Positions 17,564 to 26,470 of a DNA stretch of 64,000 nt are shown one piece after another. A model generated the notes under the pieces. That model did not search any database and was not told the DNA's origin. It saw only the letters and a program-made list of their open reading frames with translations. The first letter of the stretch is position 1. Each line of letters begins with the position of its first letter. A program made the position numbers and the translations under genes. This DNA comes from Rhizobium sp. CF080 (GTDB taxonomy: Bacteria > Pseudomonadota > Alphaproteobacteria > Rhizobiales > Rhizobiaceae), in the NCBI RefSeq assembly GCF_000282095.2, contig NZ_AKKC02000004.1:310001-374000 (forward strand), written 5' to 3'.

Positions 17564-18460
17564 ATGCATCCCATGATTGCATCCCCGAAAATCAAGGGGT
17601 TTCTCAATCTTCTGCAGCTTTGCCTTGTGGCGGCAGTTGTGGCCGGCGGAATTTTTGCCGCAGCAGTTCCGGCCCACGCTGCCGAAGGCGGCAGCCCGTT
17701 GCCCCTGATGTTCGATGCGAAGGAGCGGTTGGCTCGCCCGGATCTCTCCACGGTAGTGCGGGTACGCATTCTGACGAGCGTCGATTTCCCGCCGTTCAAT
17801 TTCGCCGACCAGACCGGCAGGCTTGCCGGCTTCAATGTCGATCTTGCGCGCGAAATCTGCGCGGAACTGAAGATCGAGGCGAAATGCCAGATCCAGGCGC
17901 TGCCCTTCGGCGAGTTGGAGAAAGCCCTGGAAGGCGGCGCCGGCGAAGCCATCATGGCCGGCATCAACGTCACGCCGGAGCGGCGCCAGCGGTTTGCCTT
18001 CTCGCGGCCCTATCTCGGCTTGCCGGCCCGTTTCGCCCGCAACCTGAAGGCCAGAATCGACGTCGATACGGCGGCAGCGCTTTCTGGCAAGCCCGTCGGC
18101 GTGGTCAGGGGCACCGCCCATGAACTGATGCTGAAGGCGTTTTTTCCGAAGCTCACGCCCACGCCCTTCGACAATTACGAGGCGATGCTGGAGGCGTTGA
18201 AGACGGGCAAGGTGGATGCCGTCTTTTCCGATGGCCTGAGATTGCCCTTCTGGGTCGCCGGCGAAGGTTCAGCGAAATGCTGTGCGCTCTTCGACGGCCC
18301 CTATCTCTCGGAGAAATTCCTCGGCGAAGGCCTGTCGATCATGCTGCGCAAGAACGACCCGCTCTTGACCGCCGCCTTCGACCAGGCGCTCAGCGTGCTG
18401 TCTCGCAACGGCCGCCTGCAGGATATCTACCTGCGCTATTTCCCGAACGGGCTGTATTGA
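17564..18460 (+). CDS. SBP family-3 extracellular solute-binding protein (orphan)
   Basis: 298-aa exported binding protein. The signal peptide spans about residues 1-38 (hydrophobic LCLVAAVVAGGIFAAAVPAHA). The mature part has the family-3 hallmark TSVDFPPFNFADQTGRLAGFNVDLAREIC and GEAIMAGINVTPERRQRFAFSRPYLG split over about 130 residues. No permease or ATPase gene is adjacent, so it may serve a distant transporter or act as a sensor-like periplasmic protein. A strong hairpin follows the stop. Confidence 0.88.
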   Translation: MHPMIASPKIKGFLNLLQLCLVAAVVAGGIFAAAVPAHAAEGGSPLPLMFDAKERLARPDLSTVVRVRILTSVDFPPFNFADQTGRLAGFNVDLAREICAELKIEAKCQIQALPFGELEKALEGGAGEAIMAGINVTPERRQRFAFSRPYLGLPARFARNLKARIDVDTAAALSGKPVGVVRGTAHELMLKAFFPKLTPTPFDNYEAMLEALKTGKVDAVFSDGLRLPFWVAGEGSAKCCALFDGPYLSEKFLGEGLSIMLRKNDPLLTAAFDQALSVLSRNGRLQDIYLRYFPNGLY

Positions 18461-18467
18461 TCGGCGA

Positions 18468-18491
18468 CAGGTAGGAGCAATTTCCTACCTG
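18468..18491. terminator. Bidirectional terminator-like hairpin
   Basis: Perfect 9-bp stem CAGGTAGGA / TCCTACCTG with loop GCAATT between two convergent genes (17564-18460 and 18502-19167). No T-tract of note on either side. Confidence 0.6.
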
Positions 18492-18501
18492 CTACCCACG
18501 C

Positions 18502-19167
18502 TCACTGGCTCGCCCAGATGATCCGGGCTATCCACTCCACGTCGGAAAGGTCGAAGGTGCGGTTCGGGTGTTCCGGGTTGAGCGAGAGCAGTTCGACCGT
18601 CCGGGCACTCTGGCGGGCGAGCACTTTTGCCATTACCTCGCCCTCCTTGGTTTTCAGCACGACGCGGTCACCGCGGCGCACCTGGGCGCCGGGCTCGACG
18701 ATCAGCATGTCGCCGTCGCGATAGAGCGGCATCATCGACTCGCCCTGGACTTCCAGCGCATAGACGCCGGCTTTGCGGGACGGGTCCACCGGAAATTCCA
18801 CCACGTCCCAGCCCTGGCCCGCCGGAAACCCTCCATCGTCGAAAAAGCCGCCGGCGCCGGCCTGCGCAAATCCGAGCAGCGGGATGGAGCCGCTCTGCGG
18901 CGGGAAATTGCCATCCGGGATGGAGGAGCGGCCGGCAACTGCGGGCAGGTAGCTCATGAACTGGTCGATCGTAGCGCCCGTCGCTTCCAGCACCTTGGCG
19001 ATCGATTCGGTCGACGGCCAGCGCAGCCGTCCGTCCGGCCCGAGCCGTTTCGACTTGTTGAACGAGGTGGGATCGAGGCCGGCGCGGCGCGCCAGCCCGG
19101 AGGGCGTCAACTGGTGGCGTTGGGCGAGCGTGTCGATCGCGCTCCAGATCGTATCATGTGACAGCAT
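18502..19167 (-). CDS. LexA-like S24-family transcriptional regulator
   Basis: 221-aa repressor-type protein: N-terminal helix-turn-helix (about 1-75), linker with an Ala-Gly cleavage-type site (FAQAGAGG, 100-107), and a peptidase S24 domain with Ser144 (QGESMMP) and Lys181 (EVMAKVL) forming the serine/lysine dyad. By family it could undergo RecA-stimulated or spontaneous self-cleavage. It is not the SOS LexA itself, which has a different N-terminus. The ATG at 19167 is chosen because upstream residues lack conservation features. Targets unknown. Confidence 0.88.
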   Translation of the reverse strand: MLSHDTIWSAIDTLAQRHQLTPSGLARRAGLDPTSFNKSKRLGPDGRLRWPSTESIAKVLEATGATIDQFMSYLPAVAGRSSIPDGNFPPQSGSIPLLGFAQAGAGGFFDDGGFPAGQGWDVVEFPVDPSRKAGVYALEVQGESMMPLYRDGDMLIVEPGAQVRRGDRVVLKTKEGEVMAKVLARQSARTVELLSLNPEHPNRTFDLSDVEWIARIIWASQ

Positions 19168-19381
19168 CGTCGTCCGTACCCGTGACCGGTGCGCGAGACA
19201 AAGCCGGACAAGCCAGCGCTCTGCGAACCTCTCGATCAGAACCCCTAACCGATCGGACTTTTGTCGATCGGACTCCTGAGCGCTCCGTTCCAGCGGGTTG
19301 CCGGCTTGCGCGCACACACCGGATTTTAACGGAACCGCAGCCTCGCGTAAAGGGATGAGAGGAATAAAATCCTGTTCCTGC

Positions 19382-19403
19382 GGTGGCCTGTCGTCAGGCC
19401 ACC
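19382..19403 (-). terminator. Terminator overlapping the LuxR-type regulator stop
   Basis: 9-bp stem GGTGGCCTG / CAGGCCACC with loop TCGT; it includes the stop codon region and is followed, on the minus strand, by a T-rich run (ATTTTATT). Confidence 0.65.
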
Positions 19404-20041
19404 AGCGCCATGTTGATCTTGCCGAGCTTGATCACCGCCTGGGTGCGGCTATCGACATTGAGCTTGAGGAGGATTGCCGAGACATGCGCCTTGATGGTCG
19501 CCTCGGAGACGCCAAGCTCATAGGCGATCTGCTTGTTGAGCAACCCCTCGCCGAGCATGGAGAGCACCCGGTTCTGCTGGGGGGTGAGTGTCTTCAGCCG
19601 ATCGAGGATCTCGATGAGGCCCGGGTCTTCTTCCGGCCCCGGGAGATCGTTCTTCGGCGCCCAGATATCGCCTTCCAGCACCGCCTGGATGCCGGCGCGG
19701 ATATCGTCGAGCCCGGAGGACTTCGAGATGAAGCCGGAAGCGCCGAGTTCCAGCGCGCGGCGGATGGTGGCGCCATCGTCGCTGGCCGAAACGATGACGA
19801 TCGGCAGGCCCGAAAATTCGGCCCTGAGCGACATCAGGCCGGAAAAGCCGCTGACGCCCGGCATGGCCAGGTCGAGCAGCATCAGGTCGGCATCGGGATT
19901 GTTTTCGGCCGCACGCCGCGCGGCGTCGAAATCGCCGGCCTCGATGATGACGAGTTCTTCGGCAATACCCCGCACCGAATGGCTGAGCGCGCCGCGAAAC
20001 AGCGGATGGTCGTCTGCGATGATGATTGTGAGTGTCTGCAT
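19394..20041 (-). CDS. LuxR/NarL-family response regulator
   Basis: 215-aa regulator with a receiver domain (IIIADDHPLFRGAL; phospho-acceptor Asp in LMLLDLAMPG, about residue 58) and a C-terminal LuxR helix-turn-helix (LTPQQNRVLSMLGEGLLNKQIAYELG, split domain about 145-205). No kinase gene is adjacent, so the partner must be elsewhere. The ATG at 20041 begins MQTLTIIIADDH, the canonical receiver start; an upstream ATG would add 30 unlike residues. Confidence 0.92.
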   Translation of the reverse strand: MQTLTIIIADDHPLFRGALSHSVRGIAEELVIIEAGDFDAARRAAENNPDADLMLLDLAMPGVSGFSGLMSLRAEFSGLPIVIVSASDDGATIRRALELGASGFISKSSGLDDIRAGIQAVLEGDIWAPKNDLPGPEEDPGLIEILDRLKTLTPQQNRVLSMLGEGLLNKQIAYELGVSEATIKAHVSAILLKLNVDSRTQAVIKLGKINMALVA

Positions 20042-20127
20042 CTCCACGCCCCCTCCCAAGAGCATAGTCGCGCTTTGAATCTTAGGAAGTTGTAAACCTC
20101 TCGCCAACCCGAAACAAGTGCGGGAAA

Positions 20128-20544
20128 TCACGTACGGTTGGGTTGTGGTCTATCGGCTTCCCGCTCATTCGCGAACTCGCCGACAATCGCCATGAAGCGC
20201 CGCATGAATTTCTCCATGATCGACAGCGATCGGTCGACCTCCGCATCGCTCGGCAGCGCCTTCAATGCGTCCGGCGGCGTGTGGCTCAGCCGCTCCTCGA
20301 GCGCGGTGACGCGTTTCGCCAGCCGGTCGAGCTCCTGTTCATAGGCGGCCCTCTCGTCGGGCTGCATGCGGCAGGCGAGCGTGCCGTTCTCGTCGCGGCA
20401 GACCGTCATCGCGCCGGTCTCCGTATCGAGCCTGACGATGCCGGTCTCGGTGCGCTGGAGCTGGAAACGGTTCGTCTGCGGCTGCTGCGCCGAGGCGGCC
20501 AGCGGCAAGAGCAGTGCGCAAGTCATCAATGCGAGCGTTTTCAT
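20128..20544 (-). CDS. Small secreted hypothetical protein
   Basis: 138 aa with a signal peptide (KTLALMTCALLLPLAASAQQ at the N-terminus) and a short middle region DTETGAMTVCRDENGTLACRM carrying two Cys about ten residues apart, then a coiled-coil-like segment (AAYEQELDRLAKRVTALEER). GGAGG 8-9 nt before the ATG at 20544 supports the start. Periplasmic protein of unknown role. Confidence 0.75.
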   Translation of the reverse strand: MKTLALMTCALLLPLAASAQQPQTNRFQLQRTETGIVRLDTETGAMTVCRDENGTLACRMQPDERAAYEQELDRLAKRVTALEERLSHTPPDALKALPSDAEVDRSLSIMEKFMRRFMAIVGEFANEREADRPQPNRT

Positions 20545-20626
20545 GTTGTGGTCCTCCTGTTGTAACGGTGGACAAGCGCCGGGCTTTGCGGCAAACGGTC
20601 GGAGATTAGCAGGTCCCCGAGAGTTG

Positions 20627-20977
20627 ATGATGACGGATATAGTGTACAAGATCGTGCCGGAAACGCTTTGGCGTCAGGCAAAGCAGAAAGGTGTCTTCGA
20701 AGGCGCCGAAATCGACCTCAAGGACGGCTATATCCATTTCTCGACCGGCACCCAGGCGAAGGAGACTGCCAGGCTGCATTTTGCCGGGGTCGCGGGCCTG
20801 ATGCTGGTCGCGGTCGATGCGACCCTCCTCGGTGAGGCGCTGAAATATGAAGCCTCGCGCGGCGGCGATCTTTTCCCGCATCTCTACGGCACCCTGCCGG
20901 TGTCCTCGGTCCTCTGGGAAATGCCGCTCCTGATCGGCGCCGACGGCCTGCACGCCTTCCCGGAGAAGATGCCATGA
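20627..20977 (+). CDS. DUF952 family protein
   Basis: 116-aa small cytoplasmic protein with the DUF952 features VYKIVPETLWRQA at the start, DGYIHFSTGTQAKETA in the middle and FPHLYGTLPVSSV near the end. ATGs at 20627 and 20630 are both possible. It overlaps pyrD by 4 nt (ATGA), a pairing I remember from other rhizobia. Biochemical role not established; the fold is related to RNA-modifying/ADP-ribosyl type proteins only by inference. Confidence 0.85.
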   Translation: MMTDIVYKIVPETLWRQAKQKGVFEGAEIDLKDGYIHFSTGTQAKETARLHFAGVAGLMLVAVDATLLGEALKYEASRGGDLFPHLYGTLPVSSVLWEMPLLIGADGLHAFPEKMP

Positions 20978-22065
20978 TCGGTCCTTTTGCCGGGCTCGCC
21001 TCGCGCAGCCTCTTCGTTTTCGATCCGGAAACCGCCCACGGCCTGTCGATCGCCGCTCTCAAAACCGGTCTCGTGCCTGCCTGCCGGCTGCCCGCCGATC
21101 CGCGGCTTGTCCAGACGGTCGCCGGCATCCGCTTTGCGAACCCGATCGGGCTTGCCGCTGGCTACGACAAGAATGCCGAAGTGCCGGATGCGATGCTGAA
21201 GCTCGGCTTCGGCTTTACCGAGATCGGCACCGTGACCCCGAAACCCCAGGCCGGCAACGACAAGCCGCGCATCTTCCGCCTTGTGGAAGATCGCGGCGTC
21301 ATCAACCGGCTCGGCTTCAACAACGAGGGCCATGAGGCGGCGTTTGCGCGCCTGACTGCGCGGTGCAACGCGCCCGGCATCGTCGGCGTCAATATCGGCG
21401 CCAACAAGGATGCGGCCGACCGGGTCGCCGACTATGTCGCCGGCATCGCCAAATTTTATGCGCTCGCCACCTATTTCACCGTCAACATCTCCTCGCCCAA
21501 TACGCCGGGCCTGCGCGACCTGCAGGCGCGCGACAGCCTGAAGGCCCTGCTCGAAGCCGTGCTCGCGGCCCGCGCCGAAGAGACGCTGCGCCATGGCCGC
21601 ACCGTGCCGGTCTTCCTCAAGATCGCCCCCGATCTGACCGAGGAGGGCCTCGACGACATTGCGGCCGAGGCCACATCCCATCCGCTCGACGGGCTGATCG
21701 TCTCCAACACGACGCTCGCCCGCGACGGGCTGAAGGATCAGGTCCAGGCGAAAGAGGCCGGCGGTCTGTCCGGCGCCCCGCTCTTCAGGCGCTCGACTGC
21801 GGTTCTCGCCAAGGTGCGCAAGCGCGTCGGCCCGGACCTCGCCGTCATCGGCGTCGGCGGCGTTTCGAGTGCGGCGGATGCGCTTGAGAAGATCCGTGCC
21901 GGTGCCGACCTCGTGCAGCTCTATTCCTGCATGGTCTACGAAGGCCCCGGCCTTCCGGCGGCGATCGTCCAGGGGCTCTCGGAGCTTCTCGACCGCGAAA
22001 AGGTCTCCTCGATCCACGAGCTGCGCGATAGCAGCCTCGATCAATGGGCCGAGACGAAACTCTGA
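20974..22065 (+). CDS. pyrD: Dihydroorotate dehydrogenase (quinone), class 2
   Basis: 363-aa membrane-associated flavoenzyme oxidising dihydroorotate to orotate in pyrimidine synthesis, passing electrons to quinone. Class-2 features: N-terminal helix for membrane contact, GLAAGYDKNAE, GFGFTEIGTVTPKPQ, NRLGFNNEG, NISSPNTPGLRDLQ with the catalytic Ser, and GVGGVSSAADALEKI for phosphate binding. Start overlaps the DUF952 stop; the 3' end overlaps the convergent MATE gene by 25 bp. Confidence 0.96.
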   Translation: MIGPFAGLASRSLFVFDPETAHGLSIAALKTGLVPACRLPADPRLVQTVAGIRFANPIGLAAGYDKNAEVPDAMLKLGFGFTEIGTVTPKPQAGNDKPRIFRLVEDRGVINRLGFNNEGHEAAFARLTARCNAPGIVGVNIGANKDAADRVADYVAGIAKFYALATYFTVNISSPNTPGLRDLQARDSLKALLEAVLAARAEETLRHGRTVPVFLKIAPDLTEEGLDDIAAEATSHPLDGLIVSNTTLARDGLKDQVQAKEAGGLSGAPLFRRSTAVLAKVRKRVGPDLAVIGVGGVSSAADALEKIRAGADLVQLYSCMVYEGPGLPAAIVQGLSELLDREKVSSIHELRDSSLDQWAETKL

Positions 22066-23399
22066 CGCGCCTTGCGCGGCACCATTGCCGCCAGGAAGAA
22101 GCCGCGCATCAGGAGGAACAGGTTGAGCGACAGCCAGAGCCCGTGATTGCCGATCAGCGGCACGAGCACGGCGAGGCCGACGCCATAGCCGGCAAATGAG
22201 ACGAGCATCATGTTGCGCATCTCGCGCGACCAGGTGGCGCCGATGAACACGCCGTCCATCTGGAAGGCGAGTGCCCCGGTCAAGCCCGTCACGGCCGCCC
22301 AGCCGAGATAGAGATAGGCCTCCTGCCGCACATCTTCCGACGTGGTCAGAAGTTCGATGATCGGCTGTCCGAAGGCGACGAAGAACAGCCCGACCATGCC
22401 CGCCATCACGAAGGACCAGAACCCTGTCAGTTTTAGCGCCCGGTCGAAGGAGGGGCGATACTGTGCCCCGACCGCCCGGCCGGCGAGCTGTTCGGCAGCA
22501 CCCGCAAGCCCGTCGAGAAAGAAGGCCGAGAGCATGAAGATGTTCATCAGCACCGCATTGGCTGCCAGCGTCACCGCCCCGAAGCTCGACCCGACGCGGG
22601 TCAGCACCGCAAAGGCGCCGTTCAATATCAGCGAACGGATCAGGATATCGGCATTGAGCTGGAAAAGCTGGCGCAGCTTGGCGGCATCGAAAATGTCCGC
22701 GCGCGTCGGTCGATTGGCGGCGGAGAATTGCCGGCTGACGATGACGAGGCCGATCACCACGGCGGTCACTTCCGCCGCCGCGGTCGCCCAGGCGACCCCT
22801 GCCACACCCCAGCCGAATACGAGGCCGAACAGGATGGCGAGAACGATATTGGTGCCGTTGAGGATGATCTGCAGCACCAGCCCCAGCATGCCTTGGCCAC
22901 GCCCGAGCACGAAGCCGAGGATGGCGAAATTGGCAAACGTCGCCGGGCTCGTCAGCACCCGGATGCCGAAATAGTGCCGCGTCACGTCCGCGACAGCGGG
23001 ATCGGTGGTCATCAGGTCCGGCGCGTATCGCAGAATCAGTGGCGAGAGCGCCAGCATCATCACTCCGAGGCCGAGTGCGCTTAAAAACGCCCGCCAGAAC
23101 ACTGCCTGCTGTTCGCGCCGGTCGCCGCGGCCGAAGGCCTGAGCCACAAGTCCGGTGGTCGAGGTGCGGAAGAAGCTGAGGCTGCCATAGATGAGGTCGA
23201 AGAGGATGGCGCCGATCGCCAGCCCGGCCAACGCTTCCGCCTGACCGAGTTGCCCGACCACGGCCGTGCTCGTAAGACCTAGCAGCGGTGTCGTCAGGAA
23301 CCCCAGCGTCATCGGGATGGCGATGCCGAGCACCAGCCGGTGCGTCACGTCGAACGGACTGGCAGCTCCGGTCTCGTGGTTACGCCCCCCGTTCTCCAT
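22041..23399 (-). CDS. MATE-family efflux transporter
   Basis: 452-aa polytopic membrane protein with about twelve hydrophobic segments in two halves; start region LVLGIAIPMTLGFLTTPLLGLTSTAVVG is split over the first helix pair and FFRTSTTGLVAQAFGRGD follows. DinF-like branch. It exports cationic drugs or metabolites in exchange for Na+ or H+. The C-terminal coding end overlaps pyrD (convergent). The CAP-domain gene lies 3 bp downstream of its start region, reading the same way into it, so co-transcription is likely. Confidence 0.92.
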   Translation of the reverse strand: MENGGRNHETGAASPFDVTHRLVLGIAIPMTLGFLTTPLLGLTSTAVVGQLGQAEALAGLAIGAILFDLIYGSLSFFRTSTTGLVAQAFGRGDRREQQAVFWRAFLSALGLGVMMLALSPLILRYAPDLMTTDPAVADVTRHYFGIRVLTSPATFANFAILGFVLGRGQGMLGLVLQIILNGTNIVLAILFGLVFGWGVAGVAWATAAAEVTAVVIGLVIVSRQFSAANRPTRADIFDAAKLRQLFQLNADILIRSLILNGAFAVLTRVGSSFGAVTLAANAVLMNIFMLSAFFLDGLAGAAEQLAGRAVGAQYRPSFDRALKLTGFWSFVMAGMVGLFFVAFGQPIIELLTTSEDVRQEAYLYLGWAAVTGLTGALAFQMDGVFIGATWSREMRNMMLVSFAGYGVGLAVLVPLIGNHGLWLSLNLFLLMRGFFLAAMVPRKARQSFVSAH

Positions 23400-23402
23400 G
23401 GG

Positions 23403-23891
23403 TCAGCCGGAAAGGACCATGGCCCAATAGGGCCGGGCGCCGGCAGAGGTTCGCGCCATGGCGACCCCGAGGCCCCGGTAGGAGCCGAGCATGTTTTCGA
23501 GATGTTTCGGAGAATCGATCCAGGCCTGCACGGCAGCTTCCACCGTCGTCTGTCCGCTGGCGATGTTTTCGGCAGCCGGCAGCGCCACATCGTTCTTCTT
23601 CATCCGGGAGCCGAAATCGTCGCCGAAACCGATCAGGTGCTTCATCTCGTTGGCCCTGGCCATGCGCACGGCCTGGCTTGCGGCCGCCTTGCGCGCGGGC
23701 ATGTCGAGCGTCAGCGCAGACAGGCCGCGGCTCTGGCGCAGCTTGTTGACCATCGGAAGCGCGGCTTGGGTCTCGTCTTCGGCGCCTGCCGTAGGCGTCA
23801 GCACGGCCGTGGTGGAACAGCCGGCCAGCATGAGCGCCATGCCGGAAAAGACGAGAACGTCCCGCCGCGAGGGTTTGATCAGCGAAGTCAT
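23403..23891 (-). CDS. CAP (SCP/PR1)-domain lipoprotein
   Basis: 162-aa exported protein: twin-basic N-terminus (KPSRRDVLVFSG), lipobox LMLAGC, then a CAP domain (VNKLRQSRGLSALTLDMP; AENIASGQTTVEAAVQAW; NMLGSYRGLGVA). The domain is found in secreted proteins of bacteria and eukaryotes; bacterial functions are poorly known. It ends 3 bp before the MATE gene and follows the small membrane protein gene by 1 bp, so the three form one transcription unit. Confidence 0.88.
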   Translation of the reverse strand: MTSLIKPSRRDVLVFSGMALMLAGCSTTAVLTPTAGAEDETQAALPMVNKLRQSRGLSALTLDMPARKAAASQAVRMARANEMKHLIGFGDDFGSRMKKNDVALPAAENIASGQTTVEAAVQAWIDSPKHLENMLGSYRGLGVAMARTSAGARPYWAMVLSG

Positions 23892-23892
23892 G

Positions 23893-24159
23893 TCAGCGGC
23901 GGTAGCTTATCAGACGCAGGATCACGAAAATCGGGATGACGATGATCGCGCCGAGCACGAGATAATTGCCGACCCGTCCGAGCGCCCGGAAACCGTTATA
24001 CCAGAGGTCCAGGAACCAGTAGCGGATCGTATCGACGATATTGTCCGGCGTGAAGCCGAAGAACGCTAGAAGGAAACCCACCACCAGGCACACGACGATC
24101 AGCTTGACGATCGTGCGACCCGGCGTATCGCCCAGGAACCTGTTGACCCCGTCCGCCAT
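23893..24159 (-). CDS. Small two-helix membrane protein
   Basis: 88-aa protein with hydrophobic segments IVKLIVVCLVVGFLLAFFGF and YLVLGAIIVIPIFVILRLI separated by a Trp/Tyr-rich amphipathic part (TIRYWFLDLWYNGFRALG). I believe this resembles a DUF6460-type rhizobial family but cannot confirm it. GGAGAAGG before the ATG at 24159 supports the start. First gene of the unit with the CAP lipoprotein and MATE exporter. Confidence 0.75.
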   Translation of the reverse strand: MADGVNRFLGDTPGRTIVKLIVVCLVVGFLLAFFGFTPDNIVDTIRYWFLDLWYNGFRALGRVGNYLVLGAIIVIPIFVILRLISYRR

Positions 24160-24287
24160 CCTTGTCCTTCTCCAAATTGCCAATGAGAGATAGTCGGCAG
24201 CCGTTGCCACCGCAAGCGTTTCCCCTCAGATAGAACTTGAGTTTTTTTGTGGCTTCGGCAAAGAACCTCCACCTCCGAGGGACACCC

Positions 24288-25214
24288 ATGCCACCCAGCC
24301 AGTTTTCTTCCGGCGATGCGACCGCCGACCGCCGCGCCGATTATGCCCGCATGCTGGCGGAAGGCGCGGATTTCGCAGCCGCGGCGGAGCTGATCGAACA
24401 GGCGCTCGAACTGACGCCCGACTGGGCCGCCGGCTGGTTCCGCCTCGGCGAATACCGCGAAAAAGCTGGTCTCGGCACTGCGGCCGAAGCCTATCGCCAG
24501 GCCCTCGCCCTGCAGCCGGACGACGTCTTCGGCGCCCGCCTGAAGCTCGCCCTGATCGGCGCGGAGCAGACGCCCGACCGGCCGCCGAGCCGTTATGTCG
24601 AGGGCCTGTTCGACGACTATGCCGACCGGTTCGATACGGCCTTGGTCGAAAAGCTCGCTTATTCCGTGCCCGGCAAGCTAGCAACTCTCGTCATGCCGCA
24701 TGGACCTTTCCGGAACACGGTGGACCTCGGCTGCGGCACTGGCCTGTTCGGCGCTGAGATCCGTGGCAGGACGGAACGCCTCGAAGGTTTCGACCTCTCG
24801 CTCAACATGCTTGCCAAGGCGCAGGCAAAGGGTCTTTACGACCATCTCGGCCAATCCGACCTCAGCCTTACTCCGGCTTTATCCGGCCTGTTCGACAATC
24901 TTGCGAACCATCGCGCCGATCTGGTCTCTGCAGCCGATGTGCTGATGTATCTGGGTTCGCTGGAAACCGTCTTCCCGCTGGTCCTGGACCTGCTTTCGCC
25001 CGGCGGCCTCTTCGCGTTCTCTGTGGAGGATGCGGGCGAGGACGGCAGTTTCGTGCTGCGGGATTCCCTGCGTTACGCCCATTCCGAAGCCTATATCCGC
25101 GGACGGCTTTCGCGTTTCGGCCTCGATCTGATGAAGGCGGAAAACACGGTCATTCGCATGGATGCCGGAAAACCCATCCATGGCATTCTGTTTCTGTCGC
25201 GCAAGCCCGGCTGA
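24288..25214 (+). CDS. TPR-containing SAM-dependent methyltransferase
   Basis: 308-aa protein: an N-terminal TPR-like region (AAAELIEQALELTPDWAAGW; EAYRQALALQPDD) and a methyltransferase domain with motif I TVDLGCGTGLFG (about residue 145), EGFDLSLNMLAKA and a later AADVLMYLGSLE. Similar proteins methylate small molecules or act in lipid or quinone contexts, but the substrate here is unknown. Start ATG 24288 follows GAGG; an earlier in-frame ATG is less likely. Confidence 0.87.
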   Translation: MPPSQFSSGDATADRRADYARMLAEGADFAAAAELIEQALELTPDWAAGWFRLGEYREKAGLGTAAEAYRQALALQPDDVFGARLKLALIGAEQTPDRPPSRYVEGLFDDYADRFDTALVEKLAYSVPGKLATLVMPHGPFRNTVDLGCGTGLFGAEIRGRTERLEGFDLSLNMLAKAQAKGLYDHLGQSDLSLTPALSGLFDNLANHRADLVSAADVLMYLGSLETVFPLVLDLLSPGGLFAFSVEDAGEDGSFVLRDSLRYAHSEAYIRGRLSRFGLDLMKAENTVIRMDAGKPIHGILFLSRKPG

Positions 25215-25319
25215 ACCTGCCGTTTCTTGCTTTTTTCCGTACCCGCCAATGACCGCTTGAAGACCCTTGTCGGCGGTTTTATTGCAGTGCAATATCACGG
25301 AAAACCTGAGGGGTTCAAA

Positions 25320-25961
25320 TTGGCTGAGCAGCAGAGGCGCGGTCTCGGATTTTACAGCGCCGATCCGGCACAACACACGCTGCTGGAAGATGGGCAAGGC
25401 CTGTTCATCGGCGCCATGGTGTCGGCGCTCGGATTTTATTTTCTGAACGAGGTCGGCCTGTTGACCGGCGGCACGGCGGGGGTCGCCTTCCTGCTGCATT
25501 ATGCGTTCGGCATTTCGTTCGGCCTGCTGTTCTTCATCGTCAACCTGCCGTTCTATTACCTGTCGTTCAAGCGTCTGGGCCTCGCCTTCTCGCTGAAGAC
25601 CTTCATCGCCATCGCGCTGGTCTCGGTCATTACCGAGGTGGAGAGCCATTTCTTCCTGATCCAGTACCTGCACCCGTTCTGGGCAGCGCTTCTCGGCGGC
25701 CTGGTTCTCGGTTACGGCCTGCTCGGGCTTTATCGCCACCGCGCCTCGCTCGGCGGGGTCGGCATCCTGGCGATCTACATCCAGGAGCGGTTCGGTATCC
25801 AGGCGGGGCTGATCCAGCTCGCCTTCGATCTCTGCGTCATGCTCTGCGCTTTCGCGGTGGTTTCGCCCATCACCGTCGCGTGGTCGGTGCTGGGCGCTGT
25901 TGTCCTCAATCTCGTCCTCGCCATCAATCACCGCTCCGACCGGTATATCGTCGCGCGGTGA
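25320..25961 (+). CDS. YitT-family membrane protein
   Basis: 213-aa protein with five to six membrane helices (FIGAMVSALGFYFLNEVGL; LLFFIVNLPFYYLSFK; and later ones) and the glycine-rich GLLTGGTAGVAFLLHY typical of YitT/UPF0750 proteins. Function is unknown, possibly transport. The start is uncertain: TTG at 25320 is chosen because GAGGGG lies 6-7 nt upstream and the protein then begins MAEQQRRG; a TTG at 25227 would be longer. Confidence 0.8.
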   Translation: MAEQQRRGLGFYSADPAQHTLLEDGQGLFIGAMVSALGFYFLNEVGLLTGGTAGVAFLLHYAFGISFGLLFFIVNLPFYYLSFKRLGLAFSLKTFIAIALVSVITEVESHFFLIQYLHPFWAALLGGLVLGYGLLGLYRHRASLGGVGILAIYIQERFGIQAGLIQLAFDLCVMLCAFAVVSPITVAWSVLGAVVLNLVLAINHRSDRYIVAR

Positions 25962-25978
25962 TCGAGGCGGGAGAGGGG

Positions 25979-26443
25979 TCAGGCGGCCTTGCTGGCCGGC
26001 TTGTCGACCGGATGCTGGTTGCGGAAGCCGACGGCCAGCCGGTTCCAGGTGTTGATCGCGCCGAGAGCGACGGTGATCTTGACGATCTCTTCCTCCGTGA
26101 AATGCACCTTCAGCGCGTCGAAGGCGGCATCCGGAATGCCGGTATCGGCGATGCGGGTGACAGCGTCGACCCAGCCGAGCAGGGCGCGTTCCTTGTCGTC
26201 ATAGACGGGCGATTCCCACCAGACGCACATCATGTTGATCCACTGTTCCGAAAGGCCGTCATGCCGTGATTCCTTCACATGCATGTCGACGCAAAAGGCG
26301 CAGCCGTTGATCTGCGAAGCACGCAGCTTGATGAGGTGGATGAAGCGGCGCTCCAGCCCGGAGGCCTGTACGTAGTTTTCGAGTGCCGTGACGGCCTTGA
26401 CGGCTTCCGGGGCGGCTTTGAGCATGTTGAGACGCTGATGCAT
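25979..26443 (-). CDS. Carboxymuconolactone decarboxylase / AhpD-like protein
   Basis: 154-aa cytoplasmic protein with the AhpD-type redox motif NGCAFCVDMH (Cys48, Cys51, His55), found in alkylhydroperoxidase-like and CMD-family proteins. It probably reduces peroxides or other oxidised species. It lies 27 bp downstream of the Rrf2 regulator gene on the same strand, so the two are co-transcribed and likely autoregulated from the palindrome at 26985-27009. Confidence 0.9.
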   Translation of the reverse strand: MHQRLNMLKAAPEAVKAVTALENYVQASGLERRFIHLIKLRASQINGCAFCVDMHVKESRHDGLSEQWINMMCVWWESPVYDDKERALLGWVDAVTRIADTGIPDAAFDALKVHFTEEEIVKITVALGAINTWNRLAVGFRNQHPVDKPASKAA

Positions 26444-26470
26444 GGGTCTTCTCCTTGGGTTATGGCCCTG

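Noticed and set aside
18502..19167. LexA of the SOS response
   Set aside because: The N-terminal DNA-binding part is not the LexA type; only the S24 protease part is shared.
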